Counted from the stretch's first letter, positions 21,401 to 33,135 are shown. The stretch is DNA of 64,000 bases from Asterionellopsis glacialis (GCA_014885115.2 WKLE02002440.1:31620-95619), one strand, 5' to 3'. Translations and numbers: made by a program. The notes: a model not told the origin generated them from the letters alone.

Positions 21401-24201
21401 TGTAAATGTTAGAGTCACGGCAAACACGTTCGGCTTCTTTGAACTGGCCAAGCATACATGAAGACTGAATATACTTGAAGTGCACAAAAGCATCTTCAGA
21501 GTTGTTGACAACGGCTCCAAGGTAGTAGTAAAGACCTTCGGTAGCCTTAGCGTTCTCGAATACTCCGATAAGTTCCTCAGAACCGAGTTCGTCATGGTAC
21601 TTCTTGGCAACCTCGACGCACACCTGCATGTTCTGGGGACCACGGCTCATCATATCTTTCAAAAGGGCCACACTTTGTTCGCGATTGAGCTTTCCAAAGT
21701 AGCTGACAACGAATTCAGGATTCATCTGGTGGCTATTCTTGAAAACGCGCTTAATATCGGCAATCTCTGTGTAATGCTCAGCAGCGCGCTGCCACATACC
21801 TGCGCGTTCGCAAAGCTTTCCGACGTGAGGGCGATCATAGTGAGTAAGGATTCCTTGCTGCATAATTGCATCGGCTACCTGGGGTGCTCCTCCAATCAAG
21901 TTGATCTCGAGCAACTTTGTCTGCAAGTAAGCATGCTCTTGTTTGTTGTCCTTCAATGCTTCCAAGAGGAAAGCAGTGGTTTCCTGGACGCGATTGCTGC
22001 TCAAAAATGATTCGGCAGTCGCTTGAATATCAATGAGAGGTCCTCCTTCGGCATTGACAAGTCCCTTGGCAAGGTCAAGAGCACCCTGGGGGTTGTTGAA
22101 GAGAAGTTGACTCAACATGCCAGAGTAATCCATCTTAAATCCGACACTGGTAGAGTAAGGGACAATCTTGTCGTACTCTCCCCTTTGGACGAAGCAATTG
22201 ATGGCCTTTTCGTGGCATTCAGCACGTAGGTAAACGCTCAAAGCCATACCAGCATCTACAGGCATGATAAGATCTCCAAGTTGTTCGGAGCATTGAATCT
22301 TATCATCTTTCAACCACTTTTCCATGAGTTGCGGGCGTCCCTGCTGGAGCACAGGCTTGGCAAGTTCGATACTCTCCTGTTCGTTAAGACGACTTGCTTC
22401 CAACAAGGTGGAGAAATACTGAAACACAGGTTGGGGCTGACCAGGCTCAGCGGGGATCTGCTGGAAACGAGCAATAGTAGCAGGGGTACGCAAGGCAGTG
22501 CCAGAAGATGCAACAAGCTTGGCAGCTCCGGCGACATCGCGGGAAGCAATAAGACGTTCAAACTCAGCGGCGTACAAGTTTTCAGCACCAGGCAAATTTA
22601 AGCGTCCAGCGACCTTGATAGCAAGGTCATTGTCACGAAGAGTGGAGGTGATGTAAGGAACAAGAGATTGTCCGTTGAGCTGAATGCGGAATACTTGTCC
22701 CTTGCGCACAGTGATACCGAAGATGGCTCCAGTCGATTCCTGGTCGCAGGTGACAAAGACAGTGTCCTGGGTAATCTTGGCACGATACATGGTCTTTCCT
22801 GAGTGAATATCAAACATGTAGCAATATCCCATCTTAGTCAAGAGGAATGCAATGTCGTCCTTCTTATCCACGACAAGACTGACTGGGAAATCAGCAGCGG
22901 CATCAGCCGGAACGGGAATAGTGGTGGGTGGAAGACGGAATGGTGCTCCGTTCTTCGGGTCACGTCCGACTTCCATGACAAAGAGCTTGGGTGGTTCTCC
23001 TGGTGGAGATTCAGCTTTCTTTTCGTGGAAGACAAGAACTTGTGCTGCTTCCCGTCCAGGCATCTCGATCTTAGCAAATGAAGCAGCGTGTCCTTGCAAA
23101 GGTTGTGATACTTTCTTTTCAATACTGTAAAGTTGCATGTTTCCATTTACTGCACCACCAGCACCTGCAGAAATACCTCCAAGGACACACCACTTTCCAT
23201 CTGGGGAAACCTTGTAGTTGATGATTTGCGTATTGGGTCCTAGCGATTGGTGACGATCAAAGACCTTTGCTGGAGCTCCGGCTCCCTCAAGAGGCCAATG
23301 GTACACGGCGGTAGCAGTAACAAGGGCAAGATTGGTGGGAGATGTCCACTTCCAAAAGACGAGCGGTTCTGGCATATTGTGTGACTTCACCTTGGCCTTG
23401 GCATCAAGATTGAAAATCTGGAGGGTGGTTCCGGATCGGAGAGCGAGGATACTTTGAGAAGGATTCATAATAGCAGCCTCTGCTTGGATCGGACGACGAG
23501 TTACTTGTGCACCGTTTTGAAGGTCGACCAATGTAACTTGGCTTGGTTCAACGCATACAATCCACTTGTCGGATTCCATTGTTGTTAAGCCATGCTTGAT
23601 CGATGCCTCGGGCACGCCAATTTGTTGGAGCTATTTTTAAAAATGACAAGAGACGAAATCATTTGAGATGCAAATAATATCCAAGATTAAAATATTTCAA
23701 AAAAAGAAGTTCAAGAAGGTAATAATTGAGTATATGGGGTGATCCGGTTTATCCTTTCTTAACTGGTATAGTTCGCTGCATTAGAACTCGTGCATGGTCT
23801 ATTCTCATGGCAGCAACAAATCATGGAATCTTGGCATCGCTGCTTGGACGACAAAAAGTCGACCCAGTGCAATTTTATTTTGAGACTCTCAAGAAGTATA
23901 GATACCAACTTAAACATGTCGATCTATGATATGTCCCACAGAATCCTTTGCGGTGACATTGTAGTCAAGGCGACCCATAGGTCGTAGATAATCGCGGAAG
24001 CACATGGAGCTCCATGGCACGCAAGCATAAAATCTTTTCCCTACCAGCAATCTGAGATCCTACGTGAAAATTACGTGGATGTAGTACTCAAGTCTACTGC
24101 CATGGAGGGCAGCCGAAAGCACTATAATCATCACCCGTAGCAACAAAGACGAAAAAACTTACGTTGAGCGCCTCCTGAAAAACAATCGGAACAGCCGCCA
24201 T
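18495..24201 (-). CDS. Clathrin heavy chain
   Basis: Two exons: a 39-nt first exon (24163-24201) encoding MAAVPIVFQEALN, then 18495-23630, giving 1724 aa. The 532-nt intron has donor GTAAGT and acceptor AATAG, and the join gives ALNLQQIGV, matching the conserved N-terminus of the family. The terminal beta-propeller is clear: LTTMESDKWIVCV, AAIMNPSQSILALRSGTTLQIFN, WKWTSPTNLALVT. Then come the ankle and about seven alpha-zigzag CHCR repeats, for example CDRFDFVDELTEYLYLN and YDSLRKSID-type helices. The C-terminus is Met/Gln/Gly/Pro-rich (MPMPQQPGY), like the trimerisation-tail end of other clathrins. It forms triskelia that coat endocytic and trans-Golgi vesicles. Length and order are complete. 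The gene is divergent from the Era gene. Confidence 0.98.
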
Positions 24202-24928
24202 TTTCTTTTCGATTATAAACACCTATAAATTCAATGTGAGGTGATGGAAACTGTTGTTGGCAAACGCAAAAGATCAGCAAAGGTGGGCTACTTTGCTTTC
24301 AACTTCCTCGTTTGTCTTGGTGAGTCTCTTTTTTATTTTACTTTTTCGCGTTGAGAATGCCCGGAGGGTTGCGGCAGGTCTTCAAAACCAAAACAAAGAT
24401 CCACGTAGAATTGCATAGAAGATTACGGATCACGAAGCAATGCCAGATCGCCAGATGACCCGAACTCCAACTCTAATTAGAATAACTCGGTGGGAGTTGA
24501 TTCATACAACTTCGTCATAATATGTGCATCCTTAAGTAAATTAATAACAAAAATTATCGCACGCTTGCGGTTTGACCGTTGAGCAAAAAATCCTTCATCC
24601 ACGATTCATACAGCCAAAGGAGTGCCAGATAAGGGGAGAGATAAATATCACGATTGATTGGATTCATTCGATTCTGATGATATCACACATCATGCACATT
24701 GCTTGCGCAACAAACATGAAACACAGACAGACTTTGAACCACAGAATCCTGTGATATTTGGGTGCAGAGTGGAGTGTGGAGCAGATGAAAGTGATGTTTC
24801 TGTTGGATGTGTTCTTTCAAAGAAAAGGACAAACAACCGAACAAATACAACAATAACTCACAAGAGCCACCTTACTTGCAGGGAACACCTTGGGCAACCA
24901 GTCTATCTCGTCCTCGATTAGTTTAGTG
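24202..24928. promoter_or_regulatory. Divergent upstream region of clathrin and Era
   Basis: 727 nt between the two start codons. A short ORF starts at ATG 24244 and hits a good donor-like GTGAGT at about 24319; a frame at 24658-24921 lacks an ATG. Neither is convincing as a gene. Promoter role is inferred from position. Confidence 0.4.
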
Positions 24929-26242
24929 ATGGCATTATTTAATCTTCGTCGAAATCTATGTTTGTGCCTGTTGGTTACCCGAATGTGCGTGACGGAGTCT
25001 TTTACTCCAAACACACATCGGTGGAACAGAAACGCATTAAAAGTGCTCACAGCAGCCACCAAGGAACAGGAAAATATCAGCGAAAATGAGGAAAATCTTA
25101 TTCAATCCTTGGAAGACCAATTTATGTATGAGGGGCGTCTCCCGGCACAAAATGCTGAGTTTCGGTGTGGATTTGTAAGTATTGTGGGTGCTCCCAACAT
25201 GGGTAAATCAACTCTTATGAATGCATTGGTACAAGAAGATTTGTGTGTTGCCACCAGACGGCCACAAACAACAAGACATGCTATTTTGGGTGTCGTCACG
25301 ACTGATAATTGTCAACTGTGCTTAGTCGATACACCGGGTGTTATCGAAAATCCAGCTTATAAGCTACAGGAAGGAATGATGGAAGCAGTCATGGGGGCAT
25401 TTCATGATGCAGATGTACTCTTGGTAGTGACAGATTTATTTAGTACTCCCATTCCGGATGATGACTTATTTACGAAAGTACAAGCTAGTCGGAAACCAAT
25501 TATTGTTGTAATCAACAAGGTTGATTTGACAGAAAAGGTAAATCCAGATTCAGAAGAAAACCAAGAGGATGGACGGACTGTCACAATTCCAGACGCCATT
25601 GCTAAATGGAGGTCCCTCCTACCGAATGCCATGGCAATTCTACCACTGTCCGCAGCCGATGGACCCAATAATGCTGGTGTGGTGGCATTGCGTAATATTT
25701 TGTTGGGTGGACAAGCAGATGATGATGAGATTGATATCGACCAAGATGTACCGGCAGCTTTACGAAATCTAGGGAGACCAGTACCAGGAATGTTTCGAAC
25801 AGGTGAAAGAACAATTGAAAACGAAGAAGCTCGTGCTCTGTTGCCCCTGGGTCCACCTCTATACAGTGAGGACACATTAACGGACCGACCAGAACGTTTC
25901 TTTGCATCCGAGATGATTAGGGCTTCGCTCTTCCGTACACTGAAGAAAGAAGTACCGTATTGCTGTGAAGTTCGTATTGAAGCATTCAAGGAACCAAAAG
26001 CACAAGATAAAAAGCAAGTGATTCGTATGAAAGCACTTGTATTGGTAGAACGCGAGTCGCAAAAGGGAATCGTTGTGGGCAAGGGTGGAGAACAAATCAA
26101 GAAGGTTGGAATAGATGCTAGAAAGCATCTGCAGGACTTTTTTCAAACTCAAGTCATGTTGGAGCTCAACGTCAAAGTGGACAAGGATTGGAGAAAGAAC
26201 GAAAAAAGATTAAAGGAGTATGGCTACTTGAAGCCAAAATAA
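24929..26242 (+). CDS. Era-type GTPase, probably plastid-targeted
   Basis: The start is placed at ATG 24929 (437 aa); the open frame upstream begins at a TTG. The N-terminus has a hydrophobic segment (LCLCLLVTRMCVTE) directly followed by SFTPNTH, a diatom-type plastid signal with Phe near the cleavage site. The G domain carries G1 GAPNMGKST, the Era effector run RRPQTTRHAILG, G3 DTPG and G4 NKVD. The linker LYSEDTLTDRPERFFASEMIR is the Era signature before the KH domain. The KH domain has VERESQKGIVVGKGGEQIKKVG. Era binds the 3' end of small-subunit rRNA and assists 30S assembly, here presumably in the plastid. An acidic insertion (QADDDEIDIDQDV) between G4 and the KH domain is not usual in bacterial Era. 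Confidence 0.93.
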   Translation: MALFNLRRNLCLCLLVTRMCVTESFTPNTHRWNRNALKVLTAATKEQENISENEENLIQSLEDQFMYEGRLPAQNAEFRCGFVSIVGAPNMGKSTLMNALVQEDLCVATRRPQTTRHAILGVVTTDNCQLCLVDTPGVIENPAYKLQEGMMEAVMGAFHDADVLLVVTDLFSTPIPDDDLFTKVQASRKPIIVVINKVDLTEKVNPDSEENQEDGRTVTIPDAIAKWRSLLPNAMAILPLSAADGPNNAGVVALRNILLGGQADDDEIDIDQDVPAALRNLGRPVPGMFRTGERTIENEEARALLPLGPPLYSEDTLTDRPERFFASEMIRASLFRTLKKEVPYCCEVRIEAFKEPKAQDKKQVIRMKALVLVERESQKGIVVGKGGEQIKKVGIDARKHLQDFFQTQVMLELNVKVDKDWRKNEKRLKEYGYLKPK

Positions 26243-26382
26243 ACGCAAAATATATATGGTTGTGACGCATCAAAGCTATCTAAAATTCATATTCAAATTT
26301 ACTAGACTTTTCACGCTGCTGAAAAGGTGTATGGCTTTTTACGGTGCCTATACACAATTCTGGTTTCAAACATCCATTTACT

Positions 26383-27696
26383 TCATGGAGGGTCATTTTT
26401 GATCCCCTTAGACGAACTGACTAGTTGTCGATCAGTTACGTTGATAGATTTAGCTTCAATTCTTGCCAAAGCATGTTTGCGAGCCTTGGAGTACATATTT
26501 TCGAAGCCTGAATGTTCCAGTCGGGATAAAGGGGTGTACATGTCCGCATACTCGCGGCCCATAATTTTTTTGGCGTGTTCCCTGACAATAGCAGCCAAAA
26601 TAAGATCTTCATTCCAGTCCCTTGATGATGTCAATAAAATATATGAATTGTGAAAATAGCAAATAAACTTCCAAGTTGACTTGACATGACCATCGAAAAC
26701 GAATCGAGCGACCCAGCCGTGCACCAAAGCGAGTTGACAATTCATTATTGACTTTTCAAAGCCTTTCAAAAAATCTTCCAAAATCATATTTTGACAAAAC
26801 CCTCCAAAGTAGAATTCAGTCACAGTTTGAAGGAAACGCATCCATGCGCTCCAAGCCCTAACTTTGTCATGATTGAGAAACCGAATCAATCGCTTTTCGT
26901 CAAATACAACATTTCGTGTCTCCAGTGGATTTTGCAAAAATATCCATTCTGGCTCCTGCTTGCTGAACTGTAAAACATAGTCACGAGGAGTTCCTCGCCC
27001 ACGAATGAAGGCGGTACAAAACCTATCTATAAAAAAGCTTGTCCCTAATGGACCACCTTGCTGACTTTCATCGTCAATTATTTTTCTGTACCGTTGCGTG
27101 TCCAGCTCGATGCATGACAACACTGCTTCGTGGAGATCATGCTTCTTGAAGGCTGATTTATACACATATTTAGAATATTTCCAAGCATCCGGCATATTTT
27201 TGATTTGAAGACAGCTATCAAGAAATCCCTTCCCAACTGCATTACCAATGTGTTTGGTCAATTTTGCAGCTTCTTTGTCTACGCCTTTGACAGGCAAACA
27301 CCAATTCTTGTGGGGAGGAAAACTCGAATCCCTGGTCTTGCTAAGGAGGTTCCCTTTCCAGGACATTTGTTGGCACTTTTTGGAACAGTAAAGTCTCAAA
27401 TTGCAACGCTTACAGCAATAGAGCTTCTTCGTTATTCGAGTGTCTTGCAGGCATACAATACAAACAACATTATAGATTAATTTGGGCCCAAAACCCTTTT
27501 TGAAGGTATAATTTTTGTCACCATCATGGTTGTCATCATCATTGTTGTTGTCCAGTTGTAGATTTCTTAATTTATCATCGACAATGGCAGTGCTAGTGTC
27601 AGGGAGAGGAGTTGTGGCGGCGGCAGTGTCATCTTGACCGCTAATCTTTTTCTTTTTTTTGTTGTTCTTCCTTTTGTTACTTGTTTTTTTACCCAT
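26383..27696 (-). CDS. MYND zinc-finger protein
   Basis: ATG at 27696; 437 aa. It begins with a basic, nuclear/nucleolar-like stretch (KKTSNKRKNNKKKKK) and an acidic Asn/Asp linker. The MYND finger spans about residues 80-140: CIVCLQD, then LYCCKRCNLRLYCSKKCQ, a Trp and a late His/Cys pair (PPHKNWC), which completes the two zinc sites. The remaining 300 residues are mostly helical with no domain I recognise. MYND fingers bind Pro-rich partner motifs, so a protein-interaction role is likely. It is convergent with the Era gene, 140 nt apart. Confidence 0.85.
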   Translation of the reverse strand: MGKKTSNKRKNNKKKKKISGQDDTAAATTPLPDTSTAIVDDKLRNLQLDNNNDDDNHDGDKNYTFKKGFGPKLIYNVVCIVCLQDTRITKKLYCCKRCNLRLYCSKKCQQMSWKGNLLSKTRDSSFPPHKNWCLPVKGVDKEAAKLTKHIGNAVGKGFLDSCLQIKNMPDAWKYSKYVYKSAFKKHDLHEAVLSCIELDTQRYRKIIDDESQQGGPLGTSFFIDRFCTAFIRGRGTPRDYVLQFSKQEPEWIFLQNPLETRNVVFDEKRLIRFLNHDKVRAWSAWMRFLQTVTEFYFGGFCQNMILEDFLKGFEKSIMNCQLALVHGWVARFVFDGHVKSTWKFICYFHNSYILLTSSRDWNEDLILAAIVREHAKKIMGREYADMYTPLSRLEHSGFENMYSKARKHALARIEAKSINVTDRQLVSSSKGIKNDPP

Positions 27697-29296
27697 GGTG
27701 TTTGTTCTAAAAATAATCTGCGATAAAGAACACTTGCGATGACTAATTACTAACTGGTTCAAACATCAATCCCCCAGGTTATACCCCCTAAACGAAACCT
27801 GCTGGAATGGTATTCTGGTTTCGGTGGCAGTGCGGCCGGGTTTGTAAATAAATGGTAAATATTTATTAATAAGACCTCTCACTCTATAGAGAGTCCTCAA
27901 GTCCTTTCTAATCTACCAGTAGAGGCAGTCGTGTTTTCGTGCACCTGGTATCATCGAAAGCAATCATGCACACATGAGACGTCCTACACAGTCGTCAGTA
28001 GGTACAAGGACCTTAGCTGCCAGTCAGCACAATGGGTTTAGGCAGGAACTGCTTCGCCGGCGGATCACCGACAATCCCCAGAAGTGGCGCAAAATGAAGC
28101 TACAGTATCCTAACCCAAATTATATCCTTACCCCTAATTATATCCTCAACCCTAGACTAACCCTAGATAAACCCTAACCCTAGATAAACCCTAACCCTAG
28201 ATAAACCCTAACCCTAGCCTAACCCTAACCCTAGCCTAACCCTAACCCTAGCCTAACCCTAACCCTAGCCTAACCCTAACCCTAGCCTAACCCTAACCCC
28301 AATCAGGTACTGGTGCCAGGTACATGGTAAACGTTTATGTGTACCTGTAGTTCTTAACAGGTACTACAATCTGCGTTACGTATTCTAGTAAGTACAGGCA
28401 ATCAGTAGGTCCGACGCTTTTAACTGTTTAGACGGTACTTGCTTCTACCAGAACCAAATATCTGTTAGGGTCTAAAGAATATTTTCATGCATAGGACAAA
28501 GGCAGGAATAATGAAATCAATTATGATGATCAGATAGAAAGTAGTGTAGACCGCCGATACCAGGTGCAGCTTCTTGGTGGTACATATATTGCAACTACCA
28601 GGTACAGTACCGGTACCAAGTACCCTATCCGATTACTCTGCTACTACTATCAAAAATATTTTTGTTCTGTTCACGGAAACACGGTCGGTTCCAAATAATA
28701 ATACATATATTGTTGAATAGATAATATTCATGAAGGTTGTACCTGTATTCGAGAGGTAGAAAGTACTGTACGAGGTATTATGGAAGCCTACATCCATCGG
28801 TTCTTTGTTGTCACGCGGCAGCGGCAGGAAGCCACTGAATTGCTGACCAGTATCATAAATAATACTCCTATTATCTAAGCAAAAATATATTTCACATAAG
28901 AATACGATCAAAGTCGTACCGTAGAGGATGTGAAGAATACAACAAATAACAAAAGTGTCAAATATGCCGGCCGTAGCGCCAGCCAGAATCATGATTTTTT
29001 TCACTTGTGTGTCGGCCTGCCTGCTTGAAAGCAACTCTGGTTGTCACGGGCCAACATTAGGAAACTTTGTTGATAGTTCATAGATAGCGTACGAGTACCG
29101 GTAGTCCTGGGGGTGTCTGTTATCCTCCGGTGGAACACAGCTTTCAGCTTGATTACAAAACAGCCACAGTTCTGCAAATCAAAAGCAGCGTCTATGCAAT
29201 CTCCAAACGTCAAGTGAAGAATAAGAAGCACCTCTACCTACCGGTATATAAATATAATTGACAATCGTGGCGACACACAAACAGGATAACAAGACA
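27697..29296. other. Intergenic region with telomere-like array
   Basis: About 1.6 kb. It holds the degenerate telomeric array at about 28111-28302, followed by GGTACC-type words at about 28305-28345 and 28555-28625. No gene is supported. Confidence 0.65.
28111..28302. repeat. Interstitial telomere-like array (CCCTAA type, 17-bp higher unit)
   Basis: Successive CCCTAA-like units, first degenerate (CCTAACCCAAATTATAT), then regular. Two 17-bp versions follow each other: ATAAACCCTAACCCTAG about three times, then CCTAACCCTAACCCTAG about five times. It lies well inside a gene-bearing region rather than at a contig end. Confidence 0.85.
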
Positions 29297-31270
29297 ATGG
29301 CAAGTCACCCTTATGCGACCGGACCTGTGAGACAGGCCGGTAGGAGGACGTTGGATGTACGTCGATCTCAATCTTATCGAACCGCGACACAGTTGAATAA
29401 AACACTGTCAACTACACAGCCCATTACGAAATATTATGCATTGAATCACCAATTATTGTCAGCCTTTGATACATTGTTTTCAACAGAAATGCATCAAGTA
29501 GCATATGCCATAGGGATGCAATTCGTTGAAACGGCCTTGTTGGAAATCCCCAAGCATGGATACTTTTATTCACCTCGTCATGAAAAGGATAGGACACAAA
29601 GTTCAAATGAAGCACTTCGGGTCACAGAACTGTTAGAGAATATTTTGAATGAAGAAACAAATGAAATCAAGAAAAGGGCCCAGCAGGAAGAACGGGATCG
29701 TCTTTCAAAATTACAAAAACTGGCCCTAGAACAGCAAGCAGCGACAACAACAGGAGGAACACCAGATACAGCCTTGAGAAAAAAATACGAAGCACAACGT
29801 AGTTCTATTGAAGAAGAATTCAGAACACAAAAACAGAAACGTGGGCAAACGTCAGCAGATAGTCCATGGGATCAAGACTTTTTAGCTTGTTGTGGTAATG
29901 ATTTCTTCGATATTACACAATTTTTGACATCGACGAAAGTTAAGGAAAGGGATGCGACCAGAAATCAGAAAACTGAAGCAAAGAACAGTAATTTCAAGTC
30001 GAGCTTTCACTATTATGAAATGGACTTTGTAGATCAAGGTGGATATGGAAGTGATCAACAAGCAGAAGAACGAGAAAAGTTGGATATGGAACGGGCTTTA
30101 TTTTTGAGTGGATTAACTAATACATCATTTAATAGCGCATCGTTTGTATCGGATGGTTCTGTGGGCATGACACAATTGAATCGATCTCAAACATCTCCTG
30201 CTGAAATGACAGGACGGCAACACAATCTATCAAAAAGCATCGTTGACCAACAACTTGTCAATATGCAATCTTTGACAGCAACGTATTACGATCAATTTAT
30301 AACATTACTGAATACATCTCTAGTGAGCATAACTCGTGTTGAAACCTATCAAGGTCGTCTTGCGGGAAGTATCAATGGGTGTACTGTCATTGCCCCTTTA
30401 TTATGTATCCACCACTTTTACAGTCAGGATGATGGAGATGCGGATGAGCATGGCTTGCCAAGCCAAACTATTATGGCTGTAATTGATGAAGAAACACCAG
30501 CCATTTTACCAGAAGTTCGCAACAAATTGGGATTGGCGAAAGATGCACTTATCATACCCTCTGATGTTCATGATTATTTGATTGATCGACAAATTTTAAT
30601 ACAATCTCAATTTGTTACATGTGCCGGTGGTAACATTTTGGATGATGATCATTTAGATACCTTTATTTCTGCTTTCACTGGTGATGCTTCTAGCAGCAAG
30701 GGTGGGAAGCATCGGAAAATTGCAGCAACGTTTTTCTTTTTAGAACACGTTGTGGCAATTCTTCGATTAAAACGAAGAAATAACCTGGGTGACGTAGAAT
30801 ACTGGTACGATTTTATTGATTCCTTACCTCACAATGAAACATTAGGAGGATTGGAGGATACTGGTAATAGCGCTGGAAACAATGCGATGAATTTGAGTCC
30901 TGCAGATGGTGCTGATTTCCCTAATGATCGCTTCGATGTTAAAAATGAAGATATAGATAATCAATTGTATCCGACTTTGGAGGAGGATAATGTTAATGGT
31001 TACTCATCGATGGCGTCATCTGAATGGAATAATAATTCTACTGGTACATTGGGTTTTGAAACGAATCTTACAGAAGATTCGTATATCCCGAATGCAGCTC
31101 GAATTCGATGTGTGGGCAGGGAAAATTTAAAGTTTTTTCTGAAATGGTACGCATGTTCCAAATTCAGTGAGGAGAATCAAGCCTACATCAGTACCTACCC
31201 ATGGGATGATATGAAAATTGATTTCGATCCACGTGTGTTCCAAGCTTTTGTATGGACCTCAGCCAGTTGA
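29297..31270 (+). CDS. Unknown 657-aa protein with a possible Cys/His/Asp catalytic triad
   Basis: ATG at 29297; the open frame upstream begins at a TTG. It has a basic N-terminus, a coiled-coil-like segment around residues 110-185 (EERDRLSKLQKLALEQQ) and an acidic middle. Residues about 335-520 and 610-657 look globular. In the first block, INGCTVIAPLLCIHH places Cys362 at a helix start. LEHVVAILRL places His484 on a strand, and WYDFIDSLPH gives Asp505 and Asp508 about 20 residues later. This order is typical of papain-fold peptidases, including deubiquitinases and Ulp-type enzymes. I cannot match it to a named family. The C-terminus ends FDPRVFQAFVW. No signal or membrane segment is seen, so it is probably cytosolic or nuclear. 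Confidence 0.75.
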   Translation: MASHPYATGPVRQAGRRTLDVRRSQSYRTATQLNKTLSTTQPITKYYALNHQLLSAFDTLFSTEMHQVAYAIGMQFVETALLEIPKHGYFYSPRHEKDRTQSSNEALRVTELLENILNEETNEIKKRAQQEERDRLSKLQKLALEQQAATTTGGTPDTALRKKYEAQRSSIEEEFRTQKQKRGQTSADSPWDQDFLACCGNDFFDITQFLTSTKVKERDATRNQKTEAKNSNFKSSFHYYEMDFVDQGGYGSDQQAEEREKLDMERALFLSGLTNTSFNSASFVSDGSVGMTQLNRSQTSPAEMTGRQHNLSKSIVDQQLVNMQSLTATYYDQFITLLNTSLVSITRVETYQGRLAGSINGCTVIAPLLCIHHFYSQDDGDADEHGLPSQTIMAVIDEETPAILPEVRNKLGLAKDALIIPSDVHDYLIDRQILIQSQFVTCAGGNILDDDHLDTFISAFTGDASSSKGGKHRKIAATFFFLEHVVAILRLKRRNNLGDVEYWYDFIDSLPHNETLGGLEDTGNSAGNNAMNLSPADGADFPNDRFDVKNEDIDNQLYPTLEEDNVNGYSSMASSEWNNNSTGTLGFETNLTEDSYIPNAARIRCVGRENLKFFLKWYACSKFSEENQAYISTYPWDDMKIDFDPRVFQAFVWTSAS

Positions 31271-31484
31271 TAAATTAATTACTCTTTAATAATTGAGGGT
31301 GTCCTAGTGTATCCGTATTGAATAAAATTCATTTTAAAAACTTAGTTCGTTTTGAATCTTTACTTTATATGTTGTTGGCGCAGTTGTCGAGGGATTACGC
31401 TAACCCATAAGACTTTCTCCCCCTGCCTACAGTATGTAGTTTGAGTGTGGTGTAATTAGTTTGCATATTTATTATTAGAAGTAT

Positions 31485-32285
31485 TTATTCCACTTGCATC
31501 ATTTCTTGCTGCGGTGGTGGTGATACAATGTTGGAATTCCCGTCAATTCCAACAGCTGGCGAAGATGCAGCTGGAGCTGCTTTAATACCATCCTCTTCCT
31601 CCATCATATTTACATCACTTTGTTCTTTTTGCTGTTGTTCTTGTTCTTGTTGTGCTTGTTCTTGACTCCAAGTAATGGGGAATCGTGTAACACGGGGTTT
31701 GTCCGCCAGAATAGTTCGCACAACTTGATCGAGAGGTAGTGGGTCTGGCAACGGTCCTTGTTCTGGATCGTAGTTGGGAATTTCATTATTTACATAGTAT
31801 CCGATGCGTACAAATTCTTGTTCTCGATATGAACATGTTACCAGGACTACAGTGACCCCTATCAATGAGTCCTTGGGTATCAATTCAGGATTTGCAGCAT
31901 CCGCTTGAAGTACAAACTTATTCAACCCCACAGGAACAGGACCAACCATGACTTCATCCAACACTTGATCATGATCTGACGATTCTGCTGACCCAACATA
32001 CAAGACCTTCCATTCTAAATCATCTTCTAATTCTTGTAAACATTCAAATGTAATTTCAAACTGAAAAGGATTTGTAAATTTTGTGGGATTGTCTAGAGCG
32101 ACCTGTGAAACAAAGTTTGACAACGAAATAGAGTGAAAAAACAGAATTTACATGAGTTTTAGTGTGACATGGCTGATCCTCTCAGAGGGAGAGAACAGTT
32201 TCCAAGAGTCGACGCATTTCCCGGGTCTGAATCTCCAACGGTCACCTGCCGTACTTACCACATTGCATACGTTTACGAGCGCCAT
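31485..32285 (-). CDS. ASF1: Histone chaperone ASF1
   Basis: Two exons: 32259-32285 (nine codons, MALVNVCNV) and 31485-32102, giving 214 aa. The 156-nt intron has GTAAGT and CACAG borders, and the join VALDNPTKF matches the conserved ASF1 start. The Ig-like core is nearly canonical: NPFQFEITFECLQELEDDLEWK, LYVGSAESSDHDQVLDEV, VGPVPVGLNKFVLQADAANP, VTVVLVTCSYREQEFVRIGYYVNNE and PRVTRFPITW. The C-terminal tail is Gln/Glu-rich and acidic, as in fungal and plant ASF1. ASF1 binds H3-H4 dimers and hands them to CAF-1 or HIRA during nucleosome assembly. The very short first exon is hidden from a plain ORF scan. Confidence 0.97.
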
Positions 32286-33135
32286 TGTGAATTTGTAGTT
32301 GATTCGATGAGATAATGTGTACTTTGACAATATTTGTGGAAGATTGCTTCGATTAGGATTTCGGCAACTGTCAGATAGAGAGAATGCACGTTTGGATGAA
32401 TGGATTCAACGAAAGAAGAAATCAGCGGTTGTTGTTGCGGAGGCTTGAATGGAATTTTAAATGAATCGGTCAAGGCGTAGAGCGAGATGTGTAGCGACAA
32501 CAGCGTGTACAGTACACAGGATTTTTAAAAAGAGACGAAGGGAACAGAGAAAAAAAAATTGTGCGTCGTGACAGGGAACCAAGACAAGTTTTTGGGTTGT
32601 GCTGCTGAAGGCACAAAAAGGGTGCGCGCTATTTTCCACAACCTTTTCGATGTTGTCGCCTTCCCGAAAAATCTACCAGACCTACATAATTCCAACGTAG
32701 ATCGGGAATTAGATCGTATCATTCGGCCTTTATGATATAATACGGACAAAAATTGGCGCGACGGGCGACCGCCTTGCCGTATCTCCTGGCATCTGAATGA
32801 TACAGGTGGGCTAGTCCGGGCAGGGAGAGCTCGTAAGGTTGACGGTACCAGTACCAGGTAATACTAGTACTACCTGTACGGTACTAGTACCAGTCCTACC
32901 AGGTACCTGGGGTGAGACAGTCAGTCAGTGGACCCAAGTCCTCGACCTTGTAAATACTGGTATAATATTCTAATAAAACTCAAACTAGGCACAGTAGGTG
33001 GTTGGACTCTCTAGTAGAGAGGACTCTAGAGAGAGGAAAAATGTTTGTGCATTCGTTTAGCTCAATCTGATTTATGATAATTTAAAAAAAAAGGATTGAC
33101 TACTGTATATTATTCTACTAAATAACAGAACCAAT
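32286..33135. other. Intergenic region with GGTACC words and CTAGAG palindromes
   Basis: Holds a cluster of GGTACC/CCAGGTAC words at about 32843-32912 and CTCTCTAGTAGAGAG-type palindromes at about 33005-33040. No gene is supported. Confidence 0.6.

Noticed and set aside
24244..24921. Possible small spliced gene upstream of Era (ATG 24244 plus frame 24658-24921)
   Set aside because: The second frame has an in-frame stop just before it and no good acceptor in phase; it more likely belongs to the divergent promoter.
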